A DNA stretch of 64,000 bases, taken from assembly GCF_905171765.1 (NCBI RefSeq), contig NC_053392.1, positions 345,108,995 through 345,172,994 of the forward strand, written 5' to 3'. Origin of the DNA: Bufo bufo. Taxonomy: Eukaryota; Chordata; Amphibia; Anura; Bufonidae. The notes under the pieces are model-generated. The model saw nothing but the letters and a program-made list of their open reading frames with translations, searched no databases and was not told the origin of the DNA. Each line of letters starts with the position of its first letter. The first letter of the stretch is position 1. A program made the position numbers and the translations under genes. Shown piece by piece: positions 9,828 through 21,759 of this stretch.

Positions 9828-10371
9828 AGGAAATGTGTCACCAAAAATATTATCTGCCAGTTAAAACCAGATGGTAACACATCTCCCTTTTCCAATCTGT
9901 TTTTATTTTCTGATTTTCAATATTTTTTTTATTTTATTTCCTGAAAACTATTAATGGGGGCTTCCATCTTGCCATAGACACAATGAACAGGAGGGGACCT
10001 CACTGACTTCTATAGGAGTTATCTAGACATGCTCTGTGACCTGTGCAGAGGTCATTGTCAGATCTTATCTATTCTTTTCTTGTACAATCTCCTATTGTGA
10101 ATGGAGGATCCTGTCTTATCTGTACACAGAGGTGATATCATTGCAGGCAGGATTAGAATGAGTTAACTGCAGTAAAGTAATCTGTACACACCAAGAAGTG
10201 GCACCAATTATTAGACCTAGTGGCCAGTGCGAAAATTGCAGGTTTTTTGTTTTAGTTTAAATATAAAAAGTGACATGGAAAATCAAAAATAACATCAAAA
10301 ATTATTTTAAAATATGTTAAACATAAAAAGGTAATTTGAACAGCAGGTCATTTTCTGATGACACATTCCCT
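9828..10371. mobile_element. TTAA-flanked MITE (544 bp)
   Basis: Ends AGGAAATGTGTCA and TGACACATTCCCT are inverted repeats, flanked by TTAA at 9824-9827 and 10372-10375. The interior is AT-rich and non-coding. TTAA targets are used by piggyBac and Kolobok; without a transposase I cannot choose. Confidence 0.8.
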
Positions 10372-10375
10372 TTAA

Positions 10376-10612
10376 ATCTGGGCCACTGTGCAGACACCGC
10401 CTATTGAACAGGAGAAATTTTAAAGACCAGTTGTCAATCTATTCAGATATTTCCAAGAATAATACAGGAATGCTAGCTTATAAATTATAGATAATATATT
10501 ATAAAGATTGTATTGTTATATATTGTCTTAAATAAAATTATTAATATAACATTCAGATGCCAAAAAATGAAGTATTGTAAAATATACCAACAAAAGTCAT
10601 ACATTATATAAA
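10376..10612. other. Short unassigned AT-rich spacer
   Basis: About 240 bp between a TTAA MITE and a Tc1 element. It has no repeats or coding signal I can recognise. Confidence 0.3.
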
Positions 10613-10614
10613 TA

Positions 10615-12201
10615 CACTGAACAAAAAAATAAACGCAACACTTTTGGTTTTTCTCCCATTTTGCATGAGGGAAACTCAAAGATCTGAAACATTTTCTACA
10701 TACACAAAAGACCCATTACTCTCAAATATTGTTCACAAATCTGTCTAAATCTGTGTTAGTGAGCACTTCTTCTTTGCCGAGATAATCCATCCCACCTCAC
10801 AGGTGTGGCATATCAAGGTGCTGATTAGACAGCATGAATATTGCAAAGGTGTGCCTTAGACTGCCCACAATAAAAGGACACTCTGAAATGTGCCGTTTTA
10901 TCACACAGCGCAATGCCACAGATGTCACAACGTTTGAGGAAGTGTGCAATTGGTATGCTGACTGCAGTAATGTCTACCAGAGCTGTTGCCCGTGTAATGA
11001 ATGCTCATTTTTGTGCCATAAGTCGTCTCCAAAGGCGTTTTTTATAGAATTTGGCAGTACATCCAACCGGCCTCACAACCGCAGACCACGTGTAACCACA
11101 CCAGCCCAGGACCTCCACATCCAGCATATTCACCTCCATGTTCATCTGAGACCAGCCACCCAGACAGCTGCAGCAACAATCAGTTTGCATAACCAAAGAA
11201 TTTCTGCACAAACTGTCAGAAACCATCTCAGGGAAGCTCATCTGCATGATCGTCTGGACCTGACTGCAGTTCGTCGTTGTAACCGACTTGAGTGGCCAAA
11301 TGCTCACATTCGATGGCAGACAGCATGTGGGGCATTGTGTGGGTGAGCGGTTTGCTGATGTCAACGTTGTGGATTGAGTGGCCCATGGTGGCGGTGGGGT
11401 TATGGTATGGGCAGGCATATGTTATGGACAACAAACACATGTGCATTTTATTGATGGTATTTTGAATGCCCAGAGATACCGTGACGAGATCCTGAGGCCC
11501 ATTGTGCCATTCATCCACAACCATCACCTCATGTTGCAGCATGATAATGCACGGCCCCATATTGCAAGGATCTGTACACAATTCCAGGAAGCTGAAAACA
11601 TCCCAGTTCTTGCATGGCCAGCATACTCACCGGACATGTCACCCATTGAGCATTTTTGGGAGGCTCGGGATCGGCGTATACGACAGCGTGTTCCAGTTCC
11701 TGCCAATATTCTGCAACTTCTCACAGCTATTGAAGAGCAGTGGACCAACATTCCACAGGCCACAATGAACAACCCGATCAACTCTATGCGATGGAGATGT
11801 GTTGCACTGCGTGAGGCAAATGGTGGCCACACCAGATACTGACTGGTTCCCCCCCCCCCCCACCCAATAAGGAAAAACTGTACACATTTCAGAGTGACCT
11901 TTTATTGTGGGCAGTCTAAGGCACACCTGGGCAATATTCATGCTGTCTAATCAGCACCTTGATATGCCAGACCTGTGAGGTGGGATAGATTATCTCGGCA
12001 AAGGAGAAGTGCTCTGTGAGGTGGGATAGATTATCTCGGCAAAGGAGACGTGCTCACTAACACAGATTTAGACAGATTTGTGAACAATATTTGAGAGTAA
12101 TGGGTCTTTTGTGTATGTAGAAAATGTTTCAGATCTTTGAGTTCAGCTCATGCAAAATGGGAGCAAGACCGAAAATGTTGCATTTATATTTTTGTTCAGT
12201 G
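10615..12201 (+). mobile_element. Tc1-A, Tc1/mariner element with long inverted repeats
   Basis: Outer ends CACTGAACAAAAAAATAAA and its complement (ending 12201) are flanked by TA (10613-10614 and 12202-12203). The inverted repeats extend inward far beyond the tips: about 10615-10895 pairs with 11870-12201. The right arm carries an extra local duplication of the block GTGAGGTGGGATAGATTATC (around 11975-12045). The transposase is on the plus strand and broken. Confidence 0.9.
10834..11842 (+). pseudogene. Tc1-A transposase, first catalytic Asp region deleted
   Basis: The C-terminal half (11378-11842) is open and carries GGGGVMVWAG, the second catalytic Asp in HDNARPH and the catalytic Glu in SPDMSPIEHFWE; 34 residues separate Asp and Glu, i.e. 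DD34E. The N-terminal part (10834-11346) is shifted and only weakly helix-turn-helix-like up to ISAQTVRNHLREA. The stretch that should hold the first catalytic Asp (DES-type motif) is missing around 11315-11320: the frame jumps from the RWQ region to the sequence before GGGGVMVW. It cannot encode an active enzyme. Confidence 0.85.
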
Positions 12202-12203
12202 TA

Positions 12204-13773
12204 CATATATAGATGGATAAATAAATAGTGGAGATAGATAGATAGATCCTTATATATTATAAAACAGTTTATTTGAGAAGAATACAAAAATACAACCTTT
12301 CCTTGAGCTCTACAGAAGAATATTTATTGTGAAACCAAAATGACGATAAAGAGGCTTAGAATGGCAGCCCGAAAATGGAAATGATTTTAATATTTTATTA
12401 AGTCATTAACCTGCATGATGGTTAGATATGAAGGGCAATTATAATGGACAATATGCTGCTTTTGCTGAAAAGTCCATATTGAGGATTACTGCAAATTGCC
12501 ACCCTAGGGACTCTCTATGCCTTAGTGTACAGGGTCACAGATATGAGATGAAAATTGTAATGATTATCAATAGTAAGTGCAAAATTCGATCATCTCATTT
12601 ATTAATGCGCTATGAAGATAATGTTCTTAGGAAAAGCTTCTGTGGTGTCTGTATAAACAAATGACATTTAGTGTCTATAGGAGTTTTCCTACAACAATCA
12701 ACAGCTGTAGAAATTTAATGTCCTCTTGTCTTTTTGAATTGTAGTACAAGGGAGATCACAATTGTAGAAGAGTGATGATCTTCTTAGCTCTTAGTTTTTA
12801 GAAGGGACATTTTTTAATTAATAGCATATGTTTAAGTTTAAGCACAGTACCAAGATTCTGCAGCTGCGGGAATGGAGAGCCAGTTGTCAGTGACAGATTT
12901 GCCATAGAGAAGACAGGGATGGTTTATGGTCATCACGACCTTCCCAATCTCTGTATACAATACATGGCTCTCAAAAAATTCACAATTCCTGTCCCGGCCA
13001 GATAACTGCAGGAGAAGTTGGGTTTACCTATGACCATGATTAACCATGCAGTGAGTCTGATTTCCCTTGTAACTAGGGTTAATATGTCATCTTATTTACA
13101 GGGGAAATCAGAAATAAAAATGTAATGTTAAAATGCACCTTAAATTCTATTTTTTAAAATTAAATAATAAAAAGTTTACTATATCCAAATCAGGCATGTA
13201 TGTGTCAAAATATTGTGTATGCATATACAATAACAGCTACAGTATACAGAAACAATTGGCGGTGAAACAGTACTGAGAAAGAAGCAATAAAGATGTTATA
13301 CACAACACTTTATGTGTGTACTTTTTATGTATCACAGGAATTGCAATCAACAAAGCGTCGACTCTCAAGTACCGCATTAAACACAGCATATACAATGGAA
13401 ATATTGTAACTAACACAATAATTTTAACCCTTTCAGAACTGGGCCAAATTTGGCATATCTGACACAAGTCGTGTTATGTGGTGATAACTTTGGAATGCTT
13501 TTACTTATCCAAGCCACTATGAGAATGTTTTCTCACCACACATTGTACTTCATGTTAACTGAAAATTTGTGCAGCTATGTTTTACTGTACCTTTAATTTT
13601 AAAATAATCAAAATTTATAGAAAATGTGGAAAATTTGTGAATTTGAAGATATCTCAAAAAAATGGTATTAACATTCACCAAATGTCCTTTTGTAAATGCT
13701 AAGAACATTAGAAAGCTAAGAAATTGAGAAGCAATTTTTAAAATTTTCAAGAAAATCTCCAAAGCTGACTTTA
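12204..13773. other. Unassigned AT-rich region
   Basis: No gene or element is supported over about 1.6 kb. A short GATA run sits at about 12231-12246. The small open frames at 12428-12664 and 13237-13467 have no recognisable motif and look accidental. I saw no long inverted repeats. Confidence 0.4.
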
Positions 13774-13777
13774 TTCA

Positions 13778-14266
13778 AGAGGACCTTTCACCACTCCTGA
13801 CATGTCTGTTTTAATAGCTTCATGCACTCTCCATGTAATAATTCTGGAGCATCTATGTTAATATATTTATGCATTCCCCATTTAATAACAATTCTGGAAC
13901 ATCTATTCTTATGGCTCTATGTTGTGCCATTCCTTTATTATTTCTACTATAATTTATGAATTAATTGCTAGCAGTCTGCAGTAAGGATACAGAGGGGTGG
14001 TAACCAGTTGGGGGCGTGTACCTGCACAAACTCACTCTATCAATCAGTGCTGCCATTTTTAGACTGTGCAGGTACACCCCCACAACTGGTTACCTCCCCT
14101 CTGTATCCTTACTGCAGACCGCTAGCAATTGTTTCAAAACTCCTAGTAGAAATAATAAAGGAATGGCACAACATAGAGCCATAAGAATAGATGTTCCAGA
14201 ATTGTTATTAAATGGGGAATGCATAAATATATTAACAGGCATGTCAGGAGCAGTGAAATGTCCTCT
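13778..14266. mobile_element. Fold-back MITE (489 bp), near-complete palindrome
   Basis: Starts AGAGGACCTTTCACC and ends with GTCCTCT. The left arm (about 13778-14010) is the reverse complement of the right (about 14060-14266), with landmarks such as GGAATGGCACAACATAGAGC inverted between them. The right flank is TTAA (14267-14270); the left flank TTCA (13774-13777) is probably a mutated TTAA. The right TTAA also serves as the left flank of the next element. Confidence 0.8.
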
Positions 14267-14639
14267 TTAACCCCTTAGGGACGCATGACGTGCCGGTACG
14301 GCATGTTTCCCGAGTCCTTAAGGACCCATGACGTACCGGTACGTCATGGGTTTAAACCGCGATTGCGGCACGGCAGGGGTTAATCGGAACAGGATGCCCG
14401 CTGAAATCATTTAGCGGGCATCCTGTCACAACGCCGGGGGGGGGGGGGTCATGTGACCCCCTCGTATCGGCGATCGCCGCAAACCGCAGGTCAATTCAGA
14501 CCTGCGGTTTGCAGCGCTTTCTGCAGTTTCTGATCCCCGCGGTCAGATCAGAAACTTTAAAATGCCCAAAATTACGATTTTTTAAATCCCCCCTGCACCC
14601 CTGAATGATTTTATGCCGGTGGGTGGTGCAGGGGGGGCT

Positions 14640-15220
14640 TTCAGGCGGTGCGGGGGGCAGGTGGTGTGCCAGGCGGGATCGGGATCCCTCGCCCGCCTCC
14701 TCTTGAAAATTCATTGGCGTCCAGTGGGTATACCAGAGTGTCAGCACATTGCTGACACTTTGGTATAAACGGCTGACATCTGTGCTGTGATGTCAGCCGT
14801 TTAACCCTTTCCATACTGCAGTCCGTACGGACCTCTGTATGGAAAAGGTTAACAGTCAGGGAGCTCCCTCCCTCTCCCATCGGGGGATGATGTCACAAAG
14901 GGAGGGAGCCCCCCTCCTTCCCCTTCCCCATCTGCTCAGTTGTGGCAGACGGGGAAGGTTCCCATGGCAACAGGACGCCTTCTCAGGCATCCTGCTGTCC
15001 ATGGTGCTGAACAGATCTGTACTAAAGGCATAGATCTGTTCAGACAAAGTGTAAGTAAAATACAGTACAATACACTATATAGTGTACTGTACTGTATTAT
15101 ACAGACATCAGACCCACTGGATATTCAAGAACCAAGTAGGTCTGGGTCAAAAAAAAAGTTAAAAAAAAGGGAAAAAAGTAAAGATTAAAAAAAACACATC
15201 ACTGAATAAAAAAATAAAAA
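14640..15220. other. Non-coding left interior of copy A
   Basis: GC-rich stretch with a poly-G run near 14440 and short inversions (for example around 14735-14800 and 15000-15110). The matching part of copy B lies at about 59000-59350. Open frames on both strands here are short and not conserved between copies. Confidence 0.5.
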
Positions 15221-15232
15221 TAAAAATACACT

Positions 15233-15943
15233 ACACATATTAGGTATCGCCGCGTCCGTAACGACCTGATCTATAAAACTGTCATGTTACTTTACCCGCA
15301 TGGTGAACGCCATAAAAAAAATATATAAAAACTATGAGAAAATGTACATTTTGCCCACCTTACTTCCCAAAAAAGGTAATAAAAGTGATCAAAAAAGTCG
15401 CATGTACGCCAAAATAGTACCAATCAAACCGTCATCTCACCGCGCAAAAATCATACCCTACCCAAAATAATCGCCCAAAAAATGAAAAAACTATGGCTCT
15501 TAGAATATGGAGACACTAAAACATGATTTTTTTTGTTTCAAAAATGAAATCATTGTGTAAAACTTACATAAATAAAAAAAAAGTATACATATTAGGTATC
15601 GCCGCGTCCGTTACGACCGGCTCTATGAAAATATCACATGATTTAACCCCTCAGGTGACCACCATAAAAAATAAAAACGGTGTAAAAAAAGCAATTTTTT
15701 GTCATCTTACATCACAAAAAATGTAATAGCAAGCGATCAAAAAGTCATATGCACCCCAAAATAGTGCCAATCAAACCGTCATCTTATCCCACAAAAAATG
15801 AGACCCTACCTAAGATAATCGCCCAAAAAACTGAAAAAACTATGGCTCTCAGACTATGAAGACACTAAAACATGATTTTTTTTTGTTTCAAAAATGAAAT
15901 CATTGTGTAAAACTTACATAAATAAAAAAATTGTATACATGTT
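15233..15943. repeat. Tandem ~351-bp units within copy A
   Basis: TAGGTATCGCCGCGTCCG occurs at 15241 and 15593 (352 bp apart). A third unit would start at about 15943 but is displaced to 19725 by the LINE. Each unit has an ATG-poor, A-rich interior with CACTAAAACATGATTTTTTT. The homologous region of copy B (about 59440-59720) has one unit, so unit number varies in the family. Confidence 0.85.
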
Positions 15944-16218
15944 TTTTTTGTTTTTTTTTATTTTTTTTTATAATATATTTTATTTTCCAAAAGATAGAAA
16001 TCAACAATCTTCCATTTTAATGTCACAAAACAATAGAATAGGAATACAATAATAAATTCATCTCATCCTATACTGAGTTTCCCTTTTGTTTATAAACCCC
16101 CCTGTCCCGCCCTCCACCTCCCCTTTTCTTTCCGCGGAGCTGCCGTATCTACATCGACTGTCATTGTTTCCAGTTACCCCCTTTCTTTTCCGCAAAGCTG
16201 CCGTATCTACATCGACTG

Positions 16219-16761
16219 TCATTGTTTCCAGTTACCCCAGATCCGCAACCAGACTGCCTTTTTCCCTGCTGTTTGGGCTAGAATATGTTCATACTGCCTA
16301 ACCCTATTCATCCACTCCATCCACTCCTGAAAACTGGGGTATTTCATGGTGCCCCAGTGTTTAACAATTATTATTTTGGCTAGTGCAGTGCCCCGAAACC
16401 AAAGTATCTGCTCAGTTTTATTTTGGTCTGTCTCTGGGAATGTACCTAGAATGGCGTAGTCAATACATGCCTGGTACTTCATAGGGGAGCAGTCCTGCAA
16501 TTTCCGGAATATTTTAATCCAATATTAATTTATCCCTGGGCATTCCCACAACAGATGTTTATAGTCTCCTCTGTCTTTGTTACATTTATAGCAGTTCTGT
16601 TTCCTATCTTTATAAATGATATGCAGTAATGCTGCTGTATAATAGAGGCGGTGTATGATTTTCGAAAGAATCCATGCATGGGCGGGTGACACAGTCGATC
16701 TTTTAATATTTCTGTACACAGTGTTCCACCTTTTGTAGGTCTCTTTCCCATTTAGCCTCAC
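16219..16761 (-). pseudogene. LINE ORF2 C-terminal region with zinc knuckle
   Basis: 16761-16525 encodes a peptide with CYKCNKDRGDYKHLLWEC, a C-X2-C-X7-H-X4-C knuckle typical of the C-terminus of L1/Tx1 ORF2 proteins. After a frame change, 16500-16219 continues with a tryptophan-rich tail (residues such as KIIIVKHW and FQEWMEWMN). Frames differ from the upstream piece, so the protein is interrupted. Confidence 0.75.
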
Positions 16762-17254
16762 CCCTAAATGTGATCATTTTCGTGTGTTCATATTTTAACT
16801 TAGCGTAGATGTGTGATATAGAAGTATTAAATGTCATATCTTGACAAAGATCTAAAAAAGTGTTCCTTACTATCTTCAAATAGTTCTTATTCTCCGTGTG
16901 ATATATAGCATGACGTAGTTGTTCATATCGAAATTTATCAATAAATACTAATTTGGTGTCTGGTAATATTTCATTTAAGGGCTTAATCTGTCCTTTATGA
17001 AAAACTTGTGCAATTAAATATATCCCATATTTTTCCCAATATTCAGCGTGACCCAGTTGCATAACTTGTGGTAAGTGTGCATTCCCCCACAATGGGGTGT
17101 ACTGAACTGCTTCAGATGCGCCCACCATATCTCTAATTTGTTGCCAGATGTACCCAAGCATTCTACTAAACGGGTTTATTATTGTTTTCTTCTTTAAAAA
17201 TACCGGTTTCGAGAATGTGGAAAAGATCCGACCATGGTCTACAATGCTCCCCAA
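16703..17254 (-). pseudogene. LINE ORF2 thumb/connection region
   Basis: 183-residue open stretch continuing the ORF2 reading after a frameshift near 17200, at an A-rich run. It contains SRMLGYIWQQIRDMVG and TPLWGN-type motifs seen downstream of the polymerase in L1/Tx1 ORF2. A further frame change near 16740 leads to the zinc-knuckle piece. Confidence 0.7.
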
Positions 17255-18587
17255 AAAGAAGCCAGATGCATTTATTCTTTCGATTCCTCACACACCATTT
17301 CAATTGGGCAGCTAGATAGTATCCTTTTAAAAAAGGGATGGACATTCCACCCTCTTCTTTATACAGATACCGTATCTTAATTCTGACTCGTTTGCGGCCC
17401 CATATCAGTTCATTAAAGAGGGTCTCTAACTTATTTAAAAACTTGTCTTCTATCGTAATTGGACTAGCGTTGAAAACATATAGTAACATTGGTAGTAATG
17501 TCATTTTAATAAGCGCTATTCGGTTGATTTGTGACAGGGGGAGTTTTAACCATGTTCTAATTTTTTCTTTAACTTTATCTATTATTGGGAGTATATTCAG
17601 TTTCATATAATGTTCCAGTTTGGTCCCTATCTGGATACCCAGATACAATAAGGAATCTGCTGGGGTCAGTATACTAACCCGAAAATTATGGCCCAGTGAA
17701 ACCGGGCGTCTTAATGGGAGAAATTTTGATTTTTCCCAGTTTATATCGTATCCAGATAGGCATCCAAACTCATCCAGACTTTCCATAACCCTGGGCAAGT
17801 TTATATACCCCTTCCCCAAAAAGAGCAGCATATCGTCCGCATATAAACTAATTTTGTCAGCTTCTCCCTCGCACCCGAAGCCAGATATTTCCACGTCTGT
17901 TCTAATTTTGCATGCAATTGGCTCCAGGAACAGCGAGAAGAGCAAGGGGGAGAGGGGACAGCCCTGGCGTGTTCCTCGGGTCAGGGGAAAAGGGGAAGAG
18001 TATTCACCATTGATTCGGACCCTGGATACCGGGTTTTGGTACAGAATGCGAACCCATCTGGAGAAATATTCGCCTATCTTCACCCGAGACATTACTCTCC
18101 AAAGGAAGGACCACTCCACCCTGTCAAAGGCCTTAGCGGCGTCCAAGGACAGGATGGAGCAGTCCTCCCCATCCCCCATCTGGACGTTCAGGAAAGCCCG
18201 CCTTATGTTATCCTGTATGTTCCTTTTGGGAATGAACCCGGTTTGGTCTACATGAACGACTTTGTGGATAACAGTTTTTAATCTATTGGCTAACAATTTA
18301 GCAAGAATTTTATAGTCTGTATTCAACAGAGAGATGGGGCGGTAGGAAGCAACTGACAGCGGATCTTTCCCTCTTTTGGGGATCAATGTGATGGTAGCTT
18401 CCATCCATGAGGGTGGTAAAGAACCCATTGTCCAAGATTGATTTAATACCTCCAACATTTGGGGAAGAATAATTCCCTCATGTTTCCGGTATAGTTTGAA
18501 TGGGAAGCCATCCCCCCCTGGGGATGTATTACCCTTGATAGAATGCAACGTAGTCTGTAGCTCGGTCAGTTGGATAGGTCTATTCAA
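17166..18587 (-). pseudogene. LINE ORF2 reverse transcriptase domain (L1/Tx1 type)
   Basis: 473-residue open stretch with the RT blocks in order: SPGGDGFPFKLYR, ASYRPISLLNTDYKILAK, DQTGFIPKRNIQDNIRR, SLDAAKAFDRVEW, RGTRQGCPLSPLLF and the catalytic SLYADDMLLFL. Sequence order and the QTGFIPKR motif are typical of the L1/Tx1 group. The active-site YADD is intact. The frame is broken upstream (about 18850) from the endonuclease and downstream near 17200. Confidence 0.9.
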
Positions 18588-18709
18588 CCAGTCAATATCT
18601 TGTTGGTCAAATTCAGGGATCTCAATGTTATCCAGATATTGATCTATTTTTCCTCCCTGATTTTTAGACCCGGCTTGATATGACGTCGAAAAATACCTGG
18701 TAAATTCCC

Positions 18710-19700
18710 TTAGGATATCATCAGGGTCTCGTAGGGTATTTCCTGCCTCTGTCCTAATTCCGATAATATTAGTACCCCCCTTTGATTTTTTACTATCATA
18801 GATAATAGTCTGCTTGGCTTGCCGGACTCGCTGAAGTTCCTCAACCCTGAAAAGAACATTTTGTTCTGTGCTTTTTTATGTAAATATTGTTTGTATTCAT
18901 CTTGTGCATTTTTAAGTTGAAGTTGTTTTTCTGGGGTATTTGCGTGGCTAATCTCATTCATTATCTGGTTGAGCATCCCTTCTTTTTCTTTTTGAGTTTG
19001 GGCAAAGAGATTTTTCTGTTTCCTGATTTCATGTGAATATATACCCCGAAGATATGCCTTAAGCGAGTCCCAAACCATATGGATATGTGTTGAATTAACA
19101 TTATCCCTCCAAAAGAGTTTTATTTCTTCATTAATCTTATCTAGATCCCTTATCAATGTCATCCAGTGGGGGTTAAGTTTAAAAGTTCTATTTTGATTTG
19201 GTTTATTAGGACTGTCCAGTATAACCATAAGCGGGCTATGGTCGGAGATACCATGACATTCATAATTCATTTTTTTAACCCTATTAATAAACCCGGGGCT
19301 GGCGAGGGCCAGATCAACTCGGGACATAGACCTATATGTGTTACTAAAGCATGAAAATACTTGCTTATTTCCATAAAGAGATCGCCATATATCAACCAAT
19401 GCCATCTCTGTACAGATTCTAGATAGTACTGTACTTGAACCTAAATTTGATTCATAATTAGTTATGGTGGAGATCCTATCTTTTTTAATGTCCATGACCG
19501 AGTTGAAATCGCCCGTCACCAGCACCGGGCACTCCTCTCGTGCTGCAATATAGTCCATCAATTTACATAATACAGTGGTTGTAAAAGGGGGTGGAATGTA
19601 TATAAACGCAATAATTCTCCTTTGCCTCTGCCAATAACAGTGCAAAAAAATGTACCGGCCCTCTTGATCAATTAGCTGTTCTATTGGGTCGTAGTCTACC
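18710..19700 (-). pseudogene. LINE ORF2 endonuclease domain, N-terminally truncated
   Basis: The open stretch 19645-18710 has FIYIPPPFTT, VLVTGDFNSV (catalytic DFN), SRVDLALAS and the SDHSPLM motif of apurinic-type endonucleases. The N-terminal part is missing because the element is truncated at 19708. A frame change near 18850, close to a TTTT/GGG run, separates the C-terminal linker from the RT frame. Confidence 0.85.
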
Positions 19701-19725
19701 TGTCTATGAAAATTGTATACATGTT

Positions 19726-20122
19726 AGGTATCGCCGCATCTGTGACAACCTGCTCTATAAAAATATCACATGATCTAACCTGTCAGATGAATGTTGTAAA
19801 TAACAAAAAAAAAACGGTGCCAAAAAAGCTATTTCTTTTTACCTTGCCTCACAAAAAGTGTAATATAGAGCAACCAAAAATCATATGTACCCTAAACTAG
19901 TACCAACAAAACTGCCACCCTATCCCGTAGTTTCTAAAATGGGGTCACTTTTTTGGAGTTTCTACTCTAGGGGTGCATCAGGGGGGCTTCAAATGGGACA
20001 TGGTGTCAAAAAAACCAGTCCAGCAAAATCTGCCTTCCAAAAACCGTATGGCATTCCTTTCCTTCTGCGCCCTGCCGTGTGCCCGTACAGCAGTTTACGA
20101 CCACATCTGGGGTGTTTCTGTA
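19726..20122. other. Copy A continuation after the LINE
   Basis: Third tandem unit and the block TTTCTAAAATGGGGTCAC, shared with copy B (60487) and, inverted, with the window start. Only short accidental open frames. Confidence 0.7.
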
Positions 20123-20652
20123 AACTTATAAATCACAGAAAAAAATGCACCAAACGAATATGGCACTGACTATACTGGCTAGTCATAAATGCAGATATTA
20201 AAAGCTGAGACTTTTGCCAATATATTCCTGTCAGGAAAATATCGGAGCCCATCATGCACCACATCACGGTCACTCAGCATGGCAAGGGGTCCTACTACTA
20301 CGCTAACTATGGTGTGAACAAGGTCTGAAGGTGATGAAATCCAGCTCACAGCCAAGCTTCCACACAACCGCCTAGCAGGACAACTAATGCAATGTGAACA
20401 AAGCAAGACTGTAAGCCACACCCATATCAGATCATGTGATGGAAGTTACCAGGTGCAAAGAAGTGTTTAAATGCCAGGTAAAGGCACATACACTACATAT
20501 AAAACAAAACAATGTGCTCCGATATTTAATGGACTCCGATATTTTCCTGACAGGAATATATTGGCAAAAGTCTCAGCTTTTAATATCTGCATTTATGACT
20601 AGCTAGTCAGTGTCATATCCATTTGGTGCATTTTTTTCTGTGATTTATATGA
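20123..20652. repeat. Long inverted repeat at the right of copy A
   Basis: The left arm (about 20123-20252) and right arm (about 20525-20652) are inverted copies, each about 130 bp, including TTTTGCCAATATATTCCTGT. Loop about 270 bp. The left arm continues the normal family sequence, so the right arm looks like an inverted duplication of it that then forms the right end of the copy. Confidence 0.85.
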
Positions 20653-20700
20653 TTATATTTTCATCCGCACAATGCTTCGGTTTGTGAAATAAGGGGTTAA

Positions 20701-21756
20701 GGACCAATTCAGGTTTGAACTGAGACTCTGATGGGCTTAAATAATAGAAACCATCCAGAAACCATTTTAGAAATTACACAGGAATTAAAGCAAAGGGGAG
20801 GTGAAAAATGTCTCTTAAAACAGCAATTCTGGCAATTCTTTCTATTTTTTTTAACCCTCATGCAGGAGAAATAATGCATCTTTTCATTGCTCAAATGGTT
20901 ATGGTTGTGGTGATATTAATTAGGGCTCATAGCCGCTTTTGCTGTACTCAAATTACGGATCTGCAAAACATCCGTCCCCTAATACAACAGTCCTTGTCTG
21001 TAATGTGGACAAAAATGTGGACTAGAATAGGACATGTTCTATTTTTTTGCAGGTGTGGTGTCTGCACCATTTGGAGGAACACCATACTTTTGTAATTAAC
21101 TTTTATTCATCCTTTTATTCATTACTTATTCATGTTTTTATTTTTATTTTTATTCACGTCCTGGATAATGTAGTATAAACACAAATTTCCTTGCTTCTAT
21201 GACTTGGTAGGATTATGGTGATCATATAAATCACTCCAGTGCATAAGGAAGTTCAGCACAAATCTGTTAAAAATCTGCTTTATTTTCAACATATTGAAAT
21301 GCATTCACTATGACATTGTATCAAGAAGTAAATCAACAGATAAATGTAAGACACAACAGCTGGAATGTCACTCCATGGCAATGTGTTTCAGATCTACTGG
21401 TCCTTTTTCACAGCTCCCATGGGTCCAACTCCAGGCTCCCCCACTGATTAGCTGTTTGAAAAGGTAGCAACACTTATTCGAGTGCTGCTTAATCTTTAAA
21501 ATAACCTGCGCACAGTGGTGGCGGCACAGTGTGATTATAACTACTCGTACTATTCACTTGAAGCTGATGAGCAGTTGCCGACTCTGCAAGCAAGATGACA
21601 TGCAAGTAATTTTGAAGAGGAAGCAGCATTCACTACCTCTTTAACAAGCTTGCCAATCTAATATTGATGACCTGAGGATAGGTCATCAATGTTAACCCAT
21701 TACACAACCTCTTTAAGTTTTAGAAGCTTTCCACATTGTTAAACTAAGTCAGAGCA
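20701..21756. other. Unassigned region with scattered repeat fragments
   Basis: No gene is supported. 21664-21697 contains the palindromic block GATGACCTGAGGATAGGTCA, and about 20925-21060 looks like part of a MITE. The open frame at 20808-21095 has no recognisable domain and is probably accidental. Confidence 0.4.
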
Positions 21757-21759
21757 TAA

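Larger units (their letters stand above)
15944..19708 (-). mobile_element. 5'-truncated L1/Tx1-clade LINE
   Basis: Flanked by a 17-bp target duplication, AAAATTGTATACATGTT (15927-15943 and 19709-19725). The 3' end is at the left with an oligo(T)/T-rich tract, the complement of an A-rich tail. The 3' untranslated region (about 15960-16215) contains two ~60-bp tandem copies of a block with CTGCCGTATCTACATCGACT. ORF2 remnants run from an apurinic endonuclease lacking its start, through reverse transcriptase, to a C-terminal zinc knuckle. There is no ORF1. Several frameshifts make it inactive. Confidence 0.9.
14271..20696. mobile_element. TTAA-type DNA element copy A (non-autonomous), split by a LINE
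   Basis: The left end CCCCTTAGGGACGC follows TTAA (14267-14270) and the right end AAGGGG precedes TTAA (20697-20700). Subterminal palindromes such as ACGTACCGGTACGT (about 14334-14347) are present. The middle holds tandem ~351-bp units beginning TTAGGTATCGCCGC; the third is interrupted by the LINE. The right part contains the same 'tttctaaaatggggtcac' block found at 60487 and, inverted, near 230. No transposase is visible. Superfamily Kolobok or piggyBac by TTAA target only. Confidence 0.7.

Noticed and set aside
17620..18255. 211-residue plus-strand frame
   Set aside because: Antisense shadow of the LINE reverse transcriptase, which has all its conserved motifs on the minus strand.
20808..21095. 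Small membrane protein gene
   Set aside because: Hydrophobic N-terminus but no family resemblance, and surrounding DNA is MITE-like; probably accidental.
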